From: G965276765 sp965276825
Lineage (GTDB): Bacteria > Actinomycetota > Acidimicrobiia > Acidimicrobiales > Palsa-688
DNA length: 64,000 bases
NCBI GenBank assembly: GCA_965276825.1
Contig: OZ255630.1
Span: forward strand, 930,001 to 994,000
Direction of reading: 5' to 3'
Below, in pieces: positions 48,560 through 56,967 of the stretch. The notes under the pieces were generated by a model. The model saw only the letters and a program-made list of their open reading frames with translations. It made no database searches and was not told where the DNA came from. Each line of letters begins with the position of its first letter. Within the stretch, counting starts at the first letter, position 1. The position numbers were made by a program, and so were the translations under genes.

Positions 48560-48870
48560 GCTGTCGGAGATGGCTGCTCTCAACTGAGGGACATCGGCGC
48601 TGATGACCTGTTCGATGATCCACCAGGCGGTGTCCCAGCATCCGTGGACGAGGAGGTCTCGCAGTCCGACGATCTGGCCCCACGGGACCTCGGGAGGGTC
48701 GCGGTGGTATCGGTCAGATAGATGAGCGGCGGCCTCGCCGAGCACGCCGAGCTCACGCAGGACCGCCGCTCGGTAGACGTCGGTGTCGATGCCGGGATCT
48801 GCGGACATCGTTCGATCTTCTCGATGGCATCGAGGATGTCGACGAGTCGTAACCGATCGTTGCGTCTCAC
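48560..48870 (-). pseudogene. hepT: HepT-type RNase toxin, frameshifted
   Basis: GTG 48870 opens 'MRRNDRLRLVDILDAIEKIER', the normal HepT start, overlapping the MntA stop as GTGA. Then the frame is lost at about 48808. The next frame resumes exactly with 'DPGIDTDVYRAAVLRELGVL', 'PEVPWGQIVGLRDLLVHGCW' and 'DVPQLRAAISDSVDE', carrying the R..L.H motif of HepT. One base lost or gained near 48805 explains the break. The end is not sharp because the second frame stays open to 48371. Confidence 0.72.
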
Positions 48871-49397
48871 AGAGGCTGGGCGTCACGCAGCGCCTCGGCC
48901 CGGACCCGCGGACGCAGCTTCCCGATCTCCCCGACATCGACGGCAACACCGAGGAGTGTCTCCAACTCGGCCTTCACCTTTGGCACCCCCCACGAGTAGC
49001 TGCCGGGGTCGAGATGATCCACGAGCAGATCGATGTCGGAGGCGGCGGCGTCCTCGCCGCGAGCGACCGAGCCGAAGACGAGCACCTGGCTGGCGCCACT
49101 CCGACGAAGCAACGCCAGGACATCCTCACGATGTCGGAGCAACCGCTGCTGCGGGCGAGGACCCGTTGCCGTGCACGCGGCGAGGATCCGGGTGAACGTC
49201 ACGTTGGAAGGGGTGACGTTGCCGCGCTCCTACCGGTTGATGGCAGGCTGCGACGTACCTGCCCGCTGCGCCAACTCGGCCTGCGTGAGCCCAGCAGCCC
49301 GGCGGCCGTCCAGGATCTCCTGCGCTGCCGTAACGGACCTGCTCGATCCCGGAACCACCCCCCAGTCGCCGGCCCCGCAGGCGAAGATGGTGGCCAT
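48867..49397 (-). pseudogene. mntA: XRE-HTH plus MNT nucleotidyltransferase antitoxin, split by TAG
   Basis: An N-terminal helix-turn-helix 'AAGLTQAELAQRAGTSQPA' ends at 'INR' and a TAG (49230-49232). Immediately after, in the same frame, comes 'ERGNVTPSNVTFTRILAAC', the normal continuation of this HTH (usually INRYERG). The nucleotidyltransferase follows: 'VLVFGSVARGEDAAASDID' with the GS and D-x-D residues, ending 'RAEALRDAQPL'. So a Tyr codon has become amber. The MNT part alone could still be translated from GTG 49202. MntA normally AMPylates HepT to neutralise it. Confidence 0.72.
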
Positions 49398-50247
49398 GAA
49401 GGATCTCCTCGTGCCCGTCGATCCCGATGGCGGCGCAGAGCTCGTCGGTGAAGAGGGAAACCGGTCAGGGTCGACGGTCGTGTTCGTCCACGCCAACGTG
49501 GCCGACCGGCGCAGCTGGGCCGGTGTCCTCGCCCGTCTCGAGGGCAGCTGCCACGCGGTGACCTACGACCGCAGGGGCTTCGGCTCGTCGCGCCCCTCAC
49601 CCGAGCCGTTCCGCCACGTCGACGATCTCCTCGCCGTCCTCGACGCGGTCGGAGCCGACCAGGCCTGGCTGGTCGGCGCGTCCGCCGGCGGCGGCGTGGC
49701 CCTCGATGCCGCTCTCCTGGCCCCCACGAGGGTGCGGGGCCTGGTGCTCCTGGCCCCCGGGGGGATCGGCGGCGCTCCCGCTCCCGTCCGCCGACCCGCC
49801 GAGGAGGCGCTCGGCGCACGGATCGACGCCGCCGAGGCCGCTGGCGACGCTACCGAGGTCAACCGGCTGGAGGCGTGGTTCTGGCTCGACGGGCCGAGCC
49901 AGCCCGAGGGACGGGTCGGCGGCGAGGCCCGGGCGCTGTTCCTCGCCATGAACGCCGTGGTCATCGCGAACGACCTCCCCGAGGGCGCCGGAGCCAGCGG
50001 GCTCGACTGCTGGGCCCGACTGGAGGAGCTGCACCAGCCGGCGGTGGTGGCCTGCGGTGAGCTCGACGCCCGCTTTCTGCTCGAGCGGAGCGCGGTGCTG
50101 GCCAACCGGCTCCCGATGGGGACCTACCGGTCCCTCCCCGGCGTGGCCCACCTGCCGAGCGTCGAGCGACCGGACCTGGTCGCCGACCTGGTCATCGAGG
50201 CCGTCGGAGGGAGGAAAGGAGGGGAGCCGCCGGCGAGCGGCCGGTAG
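49387..50247 (+). CDS. alpha/beta hydrolase
   Basis: A 286-residue serine hydrolase-like protein. The core reads 'TVVFVHANVADRRSWAGVL', the nucleophile elbow 'LVGASAGGGVALDAALL', and the catalytic His is in 'GVAHLPSVERPD'. The substrate is unknown. The ATG at 49387 ('MVAMKDLLVP') is chosen; the ATG at 49396 is equally possible. The N-terminal codons overlap the opposite-strand antitoxin remnant. The stop lies inside the hisS promoter. Confidence 0.82.
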   Translation: MVAMKDLLVPVDPDGGAELVGEEGNRSGSTVVFVHANVADRRSWAGVLARLEGSCHAVTYDRRGFGSSRPSPEPFRHVDDLLAVLDAVGADQAWLVGASAGGGVALDAALLAPTRVRGLVLLAPGGIGGAPAPVRRPAEEALGARIDAAEAAGDATEVNRLEAWFWLDGPSQPEGRVGGEARALFLAMNAVVIANDLPEGAGASGLDCWARLEELHQPAVVACGELDARFLLERSAVLANRLPMGTYRSLPGVAHLPSVERPDLVADLVIEAVGGRKGGEPPASGR

Positions 50248-50250
50248 GTT
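50245..50250 (+). promoter_or_regulatory. -10 box giving a leaderless hisS transcript
   Basis: TAGGTT ends six bases before GTG 50257 and overlaps the stop of the preceding hydrolase (TAG is shared). No ribosome site is present. Confidence 0.6.
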
Positions 50251-50256
50251 CTCAAC

Positions 50257-51561
50257 GTGGCCCCCAACGTCCAACCCCCCCGGGGGATGCGCGACTTCCT
50301 GCCTGCGGACAAGGCCAAGCGCGACGCGGTGATGGGCTCGATCCGGGCCACCTTCGGGTCCTACGGGTTCCGGGAGATCGAGACGCCGGTCGCCGAGGAC
50401 ATCGAGCGCCTCACCGGGGGAGAGGGTGGCGACAACGAGAAGCTCGTCTTCCGGATCCTGCGGCGCGGGCTCGATCCCGGTGCGTGCGTCGACCCGGCCA
50501 CGGCGGCCGACCTGGGCCTGCGCTTCGACCTGACGCTGCCCCTGACCCGCTTCTACGCCACCCACCGCGGCGAGCTGCCGGCGGTGTTCCGGTCCATCCA
50601 GATTGCGCCGGTGTGGCGGGCCGAGCGCCCGCAGAAGGGCAGGTACCGGCAGTTCACCCAGTGCGACATCGACGTGATCGGCGAGCCGGGGGAGCTGGCC
50701 GAGATCGAGCTGCTCTCCGCCACCATCGCCGCCTTCGACGCACTCGGGATCGGGGACCTCACCGTGCGGCTCAACGACCGGAGGATCCTCACCGGCCTGC
50801 TCGACGCCTGCGGCTTCCCGCCCTCCGCCCACGCCGGGGCGCTGATCACCGTCGACAAGCTCGACAAGGTCGGCCTCGCCGGGGTGGCCGACGAGCTGCG
50901 GGGCGGGGGCGGCGCTGGCGGAGCGGCGAACCCCGGCGACGCAGTCGACCGGCTGGTCGGCCTCCTCGAGGAGCTCGACCCCGCCGGAGCAGGGGACCGG
51001 AGCGTGGCCGCCACCCTGGCCCTGCTCCCGCCGACCACCGCCGCCTGGGCCGCCGGCCTGGTCCGCATCGACGAGGCGGTGCGGGCGACGACGCCGGGCG
51101 CCACGATCGTCGCCGACCCGGCCCTCGTGCGGGGCATGGGCTACTACACCGGCCCGATCTTCGAGCTGTCGCATCCGTCGTCGTCGAGCTCGGTCGGCGG
51201 CGGCGGCCGCTACGACGGGATGGTCGGTCGCTTGCTCGGCGCGGACGTCCCGGCCTGCGGCTCGTCGATCGGCTTCGAACGGGTCATCGAGCTGGTCGGG
51301 TCCGGGCTGGCCGGGGGCGAGCGCCGGCAGCTGGCCCTGATCCACGCGGCGGACGCCGCGCCGGCCACGCTGGTCGGCTGGCAGCGGCGCCTGATCGCCG
51401 AAGGCGCCGACGTGCGGCTGGTGGCGCGCACCCGCAACACCGGAAAGCTGCTGGCCGACCTGGCCGCCGAGGGCTTCGAGGCCCACGCCGCCGTCGGCGC
51501 CGACACCCCGGCCCCGACCGACCCCGCCGCCGCCCTCGATCTTCGCCCGATCCGGACGTGA
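50257..51561 (+). CDS. hisS: histidine-tRNA ligase
   Basis: Class II synthetase of 434 residues. The opening 'PPRGMRDFLPADKAKRDAVM', motif 2 'PVWRAERPQKGRYRQFTQ', the histidine-binding 'GMGYYTGPIFEL' and 'GGGGRYDGMVGRLLG' are all present, then an anticodon-binding domain. It starts at GTG on the leaderless promoter. Its stop overlaps rarA as GTGA. Confidence 0.95.
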   Translation: MAPNVQPPRGMRDFLPADKAKRDAVMGSIRATFGSYGFREIETPVAEDIERLTGGEGGDNEKLVFRILRRGLDPGACVDPATAADLGLRFDLTLPLTRFYATHRGELPAVFRSIQIAPVWRAERPQKGRYRQFTQCDIDVIGEPGELAEIELLSATIAAFDALGIGDLTVRLNDRRILTGLLDACGFPPSAHAGALITVDKLDKVGLAGVADELRGGGGAGGAANPGDAVDRLVGLLEELDPAGAGDRSVAATLALLPPTTAAWAAGLVRIDEAVRATTPGATIVADPALVRGMGYYTGPIFELSHPSSSSSVGGGGRYDGMVGRLLGADVPACGSSIGFERVIELVGSGLAGGERRQLALIHAADAAPATLVGWQRRLIAEGADVRLVARTRNTGKLLADLAAEGFEAHAAVGADTPAPTDPAAALDLRPIRT

Positions 51562-52850
51562 GCGGGCCCGGCGACCTGTTCGCATCGGCGGCCGAGGCTC
51601 GCCTGGCCGCGACCGCCCCGCTGGCGGAGCGCATGCGCCCCTCCAACCTCGACGAGGTCGTCGGGCAGGGTCACCTGCTCGCCCACGGGCGCCCGCTGCG
51701 GGCCCTCATCGAGGCGGACCGGCTGTCCTCGGTGATCCTGTGGGGCCCACCCGGCACCGGCAAGACCACCCTCGCCCGGCTCATCGCCGGCGCCACGTCC
51801 AGGGCCTGGGTCCCGATGTCCGCGGTGACCGCCGGGGTCAAGGACGTGCGCGAGACCGTCACCGACGCCCGACGCCGGCTGGGGGAGCACGGGAGGGGGA
51901 CGATCCTGTTCCTCGACGAGGTCCACCGCTTCAACCGCACCCAGCAGGACGCCCTGCTCCCCGCGGTCGAGGACGGCACGCTGACCCTCATCGGCGCGAC
52001 CACCGAGAACCCCTACTTCTCGGTCAACGCCCCGCTGCTCAGCCGCTCCACCCTGTTTCGCCTCGAGCCGCTCGGGCCCGACGACCTCGCCGCGGTCGTG
52101 GGTCGCGCCCTCGCCGCGGAGGGCACCAGCGCGGACCACGACGCCGTCGCCGCGCTGGTCGACATCGTCGACGGGGACGCCCGCGCCGCCCTCACCGGCC
52201 TGGAGGTGGCCATCGCCCTGGCCGACGGTCGGCCGGTCAGCGTGGCCGACGTCGAGGCGGCCCGCAGCGCCAGGTCCATCCGCTACGAGCAGGACGACCA
52301 CTACGACGTGGTCAGCGCCTTCATCAAGTCCATCCGCGGCTCCGACGCCGACGCCGGCCTGTACTGGCTGGCCCGGATGCTGGCCGCGGGCGAGGACGCC
52401 CGCTTCGTGGCCCGCCGGCTGGTCATCCTGGCCAGCGAGGACGTCGGCATGGCCGACCCGATGGCGCTGCTCGTCGCCGACGCCGCGGCCAGGGCGGTGG
52501 AGCTCGTCGGCCTGCCCGAGGCGGCCCTCAACCTGGCCCAGGCCGTCGTGCACCTCGCGGGGGCCCCTAAGTCGAACCGGGTCACGACCGCCCTCGGCGC
52601 GGCCAACGACGACGTGGCCAACCTGCCCGCCGGCCAGGTGCCCGCCCACCTGCGCGACGCCCACTACGGCGGGGCGGCCAAGCTCGGTCACGGCGCCGGT
52701 TACCGCTACCCCCACGACGACCCGGCCGGCTGGGTCGACCAGGCGCACCGGCCCGAGCACCTCGAGGGCCGGGTCTACTACCGACCGAGCGGCCACGGCC
52801 GGGAGGCGTCGTGGCTGCGCTGGCGGGACGAGGCCCAGGGCCGGGAGTAG
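51558..52850 (+). CDS. rarA: replication-associated recombination ATPase RarA (MgsA)
   Basis: An AAA+ clamp-loader-like ATPase acting at stalled forks, 430 residues. It shows 'LAERMRPSNLDEVVGQGHLL', Walker A 'LWGPPGTGKTTLARLI', Walker B 'ILFLDEVHRFNRTQQDALL', sensor 1 'LIGATTENPYFSVN', and the tetramer domain with 'KSIRGSDADAGLYWLARML'. The GTG start overlaps hisS. The gene order hisS-rarA-alaS is seen in several actinobacteria. Confidence 0.94.
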   Translation: MSGPGDLFASAAEARLAATAPLAERMRPSNLDEVVGQGHLLAHGRPLRALIEADRLSSVILWGPPGTGKTTLARLIAGATSRAWVPMSAVTAGVKDVRETVTDARRRLGEHGRGTILFLDEVHRFNRTQQDALLPAVEDGTLTLIGATTENPYFSVNAPLLSRSTLFRLEPLGPDDLAAVVGRALAAEGTSADHDAVAALVDIVDGDARAALTGLEVAIALADGRPVSVADVEAARSARSIRYEQDDHYDVVSAFIKSIRGSDADAGLYWLARMLAAGEDARFVARRLVILASEDVGMADPMALLVADAAARAVELVGLPEAALNLAQAVVHLAGAPKSNRVTTALGAANDDVANLPAGQVPAHLRDAHYGGAAKLGHGAGYRYPHDDPAGWVDQAHRPEHLEGRVYYRPSGHGREASWLRWRDEAQGRE

Positions 52851-52943
52851 TCTCGGGCTCGCGATGCGGATCGAGCGGAGGGGCGTGGGGCAGGCAGGGC
52901 CGGCTGGCCGCGCCACGATGCCGTCGCGACCGCGGACCGGCTC

Positions 52944-53384
52944 GTGACACCAACCCCGCTGCTGGCCACGGCCGATCCCGTCGCCGTCGGCGTCACCGTG
53001 GTCGCCACGCTCGTGATCGTCGTGCTCGCCGCCGCGGTCGTCACCCTCCTGCGGAGCGCGGCCGAGCTGCGCCGGGAGGCGGGTGAGCTGGCCGCGGAGT
53101 TGGACAGCGCGTTCGCCGACCTCCACGCCGCCGTGGCGCGTGCCGACCACCAGTTGGAGCGCGTCGACGACCTGGTCGGGTCGGCCGAGTCCATCAGCGA
53201 GGCCATCGGCTCGGCGTCGAGGCTGGCGTCGTCCGCGGTGAGCGCACCGGTGATCAAGGTCATGGCCATGGGGACCGGGGCGGCGCGAGCGGGCCGGAGG
53301 CTGCGCGACGGGGCCGAGCCCCCGACGCCGGTGCGCCGGCGGGCGCAGCGATCGCCGTCGAGCAGGGCGACAGGGGAGGGCTGA
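52944..53384 (+). CDS. DUF948-like membrane protein
   Basis: A 146-residue protein with an N-terminal helix 'VGVTVVATLVIVVLAAAVV', then a coiled-coil type region ('AAELRREAGELAAELDSAF', 'VARADHQLERVDDLVGSAE') and a basic Ser/Arg-rich tail. This topology is that of DUF948 proteins, which lie upstream of alaS in many actinobacteria. The role is unknown. GTG start at 52944. Confidence 0.7.
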   Translation: MTPTPLLATADPVAVGVTVVATLVIVVLAAAVVTLLRSAAELRREAGELAAELDSAFADLHAAVARADHQLERVDDLVGSAESISEAIGSASRLASSAVSAPVIKVMAMGTGAARAGRRLRDGAEPPTPVRRRAQRSPSSRATGEG

Positions 53385-53387
53385 GAG

Positions 53388-53828
53388 GTGTTCAAGCGGA
53401 TCCGCTGGATGGGGCTCGGTGCCGCTGCCGGTGCGGGCGCATCGGTGTGGGCCCAGGTGCGCCTGCGCCGGAGCCTCGACGAGCACCCGGCCATCGAGGT
53501 CGGGACCAGGGCAGCCAGGGGCCTGCGGGTCCTCGGTGGCGAGCTGCGGGGCGCGGTGGCCGACGGCCGGGAGGCCATGGCCGCCCGCGAGGCGGCGCTG
53601 CGCGACGGTGTCGGCGCCCGTTTCGGGACGTCCCCGGCCCGTCCCGGGGACCCGGGAGGGCCCCGACGGCTCCGCCTCGTCGCCGAGCCGGAGGAGGCCG
53701 CAGTCGACCCCGCCCCGGTCGCGCTGGAGCCGCCCGACGGCGACGGCCCGCCGCCAGGAGGCCGCGCCGGGCGATCGGGGACCCACCCGGCGGGCCGGTC
53801 GCGTCGGCGCCGCCTGCGGTCGTCCTGA
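53388..53828 (+). CDS. small protein of the rarA-alaS interval (DUF6167-like)
   Basis: A 146-residue protein starting 'MFKRIRWMGLGAAAGAGASV' with a short hydrophobic start, then 'RRSLDEHPAIEVGTRAARGL' and a Pro/Arg-rich tail. Comparable small genes sit just before alaS in other actinobacteria. It is 3 bases after the DUF948-like gene, so both probably form one unit. The function is unknown. Confidence 0.6.
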   Translation: MFKRIRWMGLGAAAGAGASVWAQVRLRRSLDEHPAIEVGTRAARGLRVLGGELRGAVADGREAMAAREAALRDGVGARFGTSPARPGDPGGPRRLRLVAEPEEAAVDPAPVALEPPDGDGPPPGGRAGRSGTHPAGRSRRRRLRSS

Positions 53829-53872
53829 GCTCCCGCTTCGCCGTCACCCCCCGGCGTTATCCTGCTCAGGTC

Positions 53873-56467
53873 ATGGATGCCTCCCAGTTGCGCCGCGCCT
53901 TCACCGACTTCTTCGTCGAGCGCGGCCACACGGCCGTCGCCTCGGCCGGGCTGATCCCGCACCACCCCCGCGCCCCGCTGTTCACCAACGCGGGGATGAA
54001 CCCGTTCATCCCGTACTTCACCGGCGAGGAGCAGGCGCCGTACCCACGGGCCACGAGCATCCAGAAGTGCCTGCGGGTGAGCGGCAAGCACGACGACATC
54101 GAGAACGTGGGCCGGACCAGCCGCCACGCCACCTTCTTCGAGATGCTCGGCAACTTCAGCTTCGGCGACTACTTCAAGGCCCAGGCCATCCCCTACGCCT
54201 GGGAGCTGCTCACCGAGCACCTCGGCTTCGACGGCGACCGCCTGTGGGTCACGGTCTTCACCGACGACGACGACGCCGCGGACATCTGGGCCGACTCGGT
54301 CGGCTTCCCGCGGGCGCGCATCCAGCGCATGGGCGACGACAACTTCTGGGAGATGGGCGAGACCGGCCCGTGCGGGCCGTCCTCGGAGATCTACTACGAC
54401 CGGGGGGCTTCGTGGGGTGAGGAGGGAGGACCGGCGCAGGGTGGCGAGGAGCGCTTCATCGAGGTGTGGAACCTGGTCTTCATGCAGTACGAGCGCCAAG
54501 CCGACCGCTCCCTCGAGCCGCTGCCCCGGCCGAGCATCGACACCGGGGCCGGCTTCGAGCGGACCCTCAGCCTCCTCCAGGACGTCCCGACGATCTGGGA
54601 GACCGACCTGCTCCGCCGGATCATCGCCCGCTGCGAGGAGGCGACCGGCCACCGCTACGGTGCCGACGAGCGCAGCGACGTGGCCCTGCGGATCCTCGCC
54701 GACCACGCCCGGTCGATGGCGTTCCTCATCTCCGACGGGGCCTTTCCCTCCAACGAGGACCGTGGCTACGTCCTGCGCCGCCTGATCCGGCGGGCGGTGC
54801 GCCAGGCCTACCAGCTCGACGTGACCCGCCCGATCACCCCCGACCTGGTCGCGGCGGTGGTCGAGGCCATGGGTGACGCCTACCCCGACCTGCTCCGCAA
54901 CGCCGGCTACGTCACCGACGTGGCCCTGCGGGAGGAGGAGCGCTTCCTGGCCACCCTGCGCTCGGGGATGGCCATGCTCGCCGCCGACCTCGACGCCGGC
55001 GTCGGCGAGGTGTCGGGTGACGTCGCCTTCCGCCTCCACGACACCCACGGCTTCCCCGTCGAGCTGACCCGGGAGATCGCGGCCGAGCGCGGCGTCGGCC
55101 TCGACGAGGCGGGCTACGCCACGGCCATGGCCGCCCAGCGCCAGCAGTCCAAGGGCGGGACCAGGGGAGGAGCGGCCCCGGCGGGGGACCGGGTCGGCGC
55201 CTACCGGGCGGTCCTCGACGAGCACGGCCCGACCCGCTTCGTCGGCGACGGCACCGACACGGCCACCGGCCGGGTGCTCGCCGTGCTGCCGGCCGCCGGC
55301 GGGGTGGAGGTGTGCCTGGACGTGACCCCCTTCTACGCCGAGGGCGGTGGCCAGGTCGGCGACACCGGCATCATCGAGACCGACACCGGCCGTCTCGAGG
55401 TGCTCGACACCACGCCGGCGCTGCCCGGCCTGACCCGGCACCTGGGCCGCCTGGTCGACGGCGACGTCCACGTCGGACAGGTGGCGACGGGCACCATCGA
55501 CGGGCCCCGCAGGGCGGCCATCCGGCGCAACCACACCGGCACCCACCTGCTGCACTGGGCGCTGCGCCGCGTGCTCGGTGACCACGTCAAGCAGCAGGGC
55601 TCGCTGGTCGCCCCCGACCGGCTCCGCTTCGACTTCACCCATTACGGCCCGCTCACCGCCGACGAGGTGGCGACCGTCGAGGACCTGGTCAACGCGCAGG
55701 TGCTCGACGACGGCGACGTGGTCGTGCGCGAGCTCAGCCGGGCCGAGGCCGACGCCGAGGGCGCCATCGCCTTCTTCGACGAGAAGTACGGCGAGCGGGT
55801 GCGGGTCATCCGGGCCGGCGACCTGTCCCTCGAGCTGTGCGGGGGCACCCACGTCCGGCGCCTCGGGCAGATCGGGCCGGTCCAGGTCACCTCGGAGAGC
55901 TCGATCGGATCCAACCTGCGGCGGATCGAGGCGACCACCGGCACCGTGACCCTCGCCCACCTGCGGGCCGCCGACCGAGCCATCGCCGACGCCGCCGGCC
56001 TGCTCAGGGCCGGCCCCGACGAGCTCGGCCCGGCCATCGAGCGCAAGCTGGTCGACCTGCGCACCCTCGAGGGCGAGCTGCGGTCCTCCCGCCAGGCGGC
56101 GCTGGCCGGCACGGCGAGGAGCCTGGTCGACCTGGCGGTCGACGGGGTGCTCGTCGCCCGCCACGACGGGCTGGCCGCCGATCAGCTCCAGGCCCTGGCC
56201 AGCCAGGTCCGCGACCTCGACGGGGTCAGGACCGTGGTGCTCGGCGGCTCCCCCGACGGGGCCAAGGTGGCGCTGGTGGCGCTGGTCGCCAAGGGCGAGC
56301 CGCTCGGCGCCCCCGACCTGATCGCCGACGCGGCCAAGGTGGTCGGCGGCGGGGGCGGCGGCAAGAACCCCGAGCGGGCGACCGCAGGAGGCCGGGATCC
56401 CGGCCGGATCGACGACGCCCTCGACGGGGTGCGGGCCAAGCTCGGCCTGGCGGAGAAGGCCGGTTGA
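53873..56467 (+). CDS. alaS: alanine-tRNA ligase
   Basis: An 864-residue class II synthetase. Catalytic domain: 'QLRRAFTDFFVERGHTAVAS', 'LFTNAGMNPFIPYF', 'TSRHATFFEMLGNFSFGDYF'. Editing domain: 'NHTGTHLLHWALRRVLGDH' and 'LELCGGTHVRRLGQIG' with the zinc ligands HxxxH and CxxxH. The C-terminal Gly-rich C-Ala part includes 'VVGGGGGGKNPERATAGG'. A TATCCT hexamer ends nine bases before the ATG. The stop overlaps ruvX (TTGA). Confidence 0.97.
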   Translation: MDASQLRRAFTDFFVERGHTAVASAGLIPHHPRAPLFTNAGMNPFIPYFTGEEQAPYPRATSIQKCLRVSGKHDDIENVGRTSRHATFFEMLGNFSFGDYFKAQAIPYAWELLTEHLGFDGDRLWVTVFTDDDDAADIWADSVGFPRARIQRMGDDNFWEMGETGPCGPSSEIYYDRGASWGEEGGPAQGGEERFIEVWNLVFMQYERQADRSLEPLPRPSIDTGAGFERTLSLLQDVPTIWETDLLRRIIARCEEATGHRYGADERSDVALRILADHARSMAFLISDGAFPSNEDRGYVLRRLIRRAVRQAYQLDVTRPITPDLVAAVVEAMGDAYPDLLRNAGYVTDVALREEERFLATLRSGMAMLAADLDAGVGEVSGDVAFRLHDTHGFPVELTREIAAERGVGLDEAGYATAMAAQRQQSKGGTRGGAAPAGDRVGAYRAVLDEHGPTRFVGDGTDTATGRVLAVLPAAGGVEVCLDVTPFYAEGGGQVGDTGIIETDTGRLEVLDTTPALPGLTRHLGRLVDGDVHVGQVATGTIDGPRRAAIRRNHTGTHLLHWALRRVLGDHVKQQGSLVAPDRLRFDFTHYGPLTADEVATVEDLVNAQVLDDGDVVVRELSRAEADAEGAIAFFDEKYGERVRVIRAGDLSLELCGGTHVRRLGQIGPVQVTSESSIGSNLRRIEATTGTVTLAHLRAADRAIADAAGLLRAGPDELGPAIERKLVDLRTLEGELRSSRQAALAGTARSLVDLAVDGVLVARHDGLAADQLQALASQVRDLDGVRTVVLGGSPDGAKVALVALVAKGEPLGAPDLIADAAKVVGGGGGGKNPERATAGGRDPGRIDDALDGVRAKLGLAEKAG

Positions 56468-56967
56468 CCGACGAGCGGGCGGTCACTGCGGCCGCCGTCG
56501 ACGACCGTGTGACCGGCGACGGTGTGCCCCGCCGCGGCCGGGTCATCGGGGTCGACCTCGGGTCCCGGCGGATCGGGGTGGCGGCGAGCGACGACGCCCA
56601 GCGCCTGGCCGTGCCGGTGACCAGGGTCGACCGTCGCGGCGACCTGGCCGCCGATCGCCGTGCCCTGGCGCGCCTGGTGGCCGAGTACGAGGCGGTCGGG
56701 ATGGTCGTCGGCCTGCCCCGTTCGCTCTCGGGCGCGCTCGGCCCGGCGGCGCGCGCCGCCACCGACGAGATCGACGAGTTGCGGGCCGTGGTCGGGGTGG
56801 CCGTCGACACCGTCGACGAGCGGCTCACGACGGTCACCGCGTCGAGCGGGCTGCGCCAGGCCGGTCGCAAGGCCGGCGGCCAACGCGCCGTGATCGACCA
56901 GGCGGCGGCGGCCGAGCTGTTGCAGACCTGGCTCGACCGCCGCCGATCAGGGAGGGCCGATGGCTGA
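56464..56967 (+). CDS. ruvX: Holliday junction resolvase-like RuvX (YqgF)
   Basis: A 167-residue RNase-H-fold protein. It shows 'VIGVDLGSRRIGVAASDDA', 'MVVGLPRSLSGALGPAARA' and 'DTVDERLTTVTA', with the conserved Asp and Glu. The start may be TTG 56464, overlapping alaS, or GTG 56508; the first 20 residues are not conserved. alaS-ruvX-mltG-aroE is a standard actinobacterial order. Confidence 0.9.
   Translation: MTDERAVTAAAVDDRVTGDGVPRRGRVIGVDLGSRRIGVAASDDAQRLAVPVTRVDRRGDLAADRRALARLVAEYEAVGMVVGLPRSLSGALGPAARAATDEIDELRAVVGVAVDTVDERLTTVTASSGLRQAGRKAGGQRAVIDQAAAAELLQTWLDRRRSGRADG

Noticed and set aside
52778..56164. A 1128-codon minus-strand frame opposite rarA and alaS
   Set aside because: It is a shadow of alaS and its neighbours;no motif and no plausible start.
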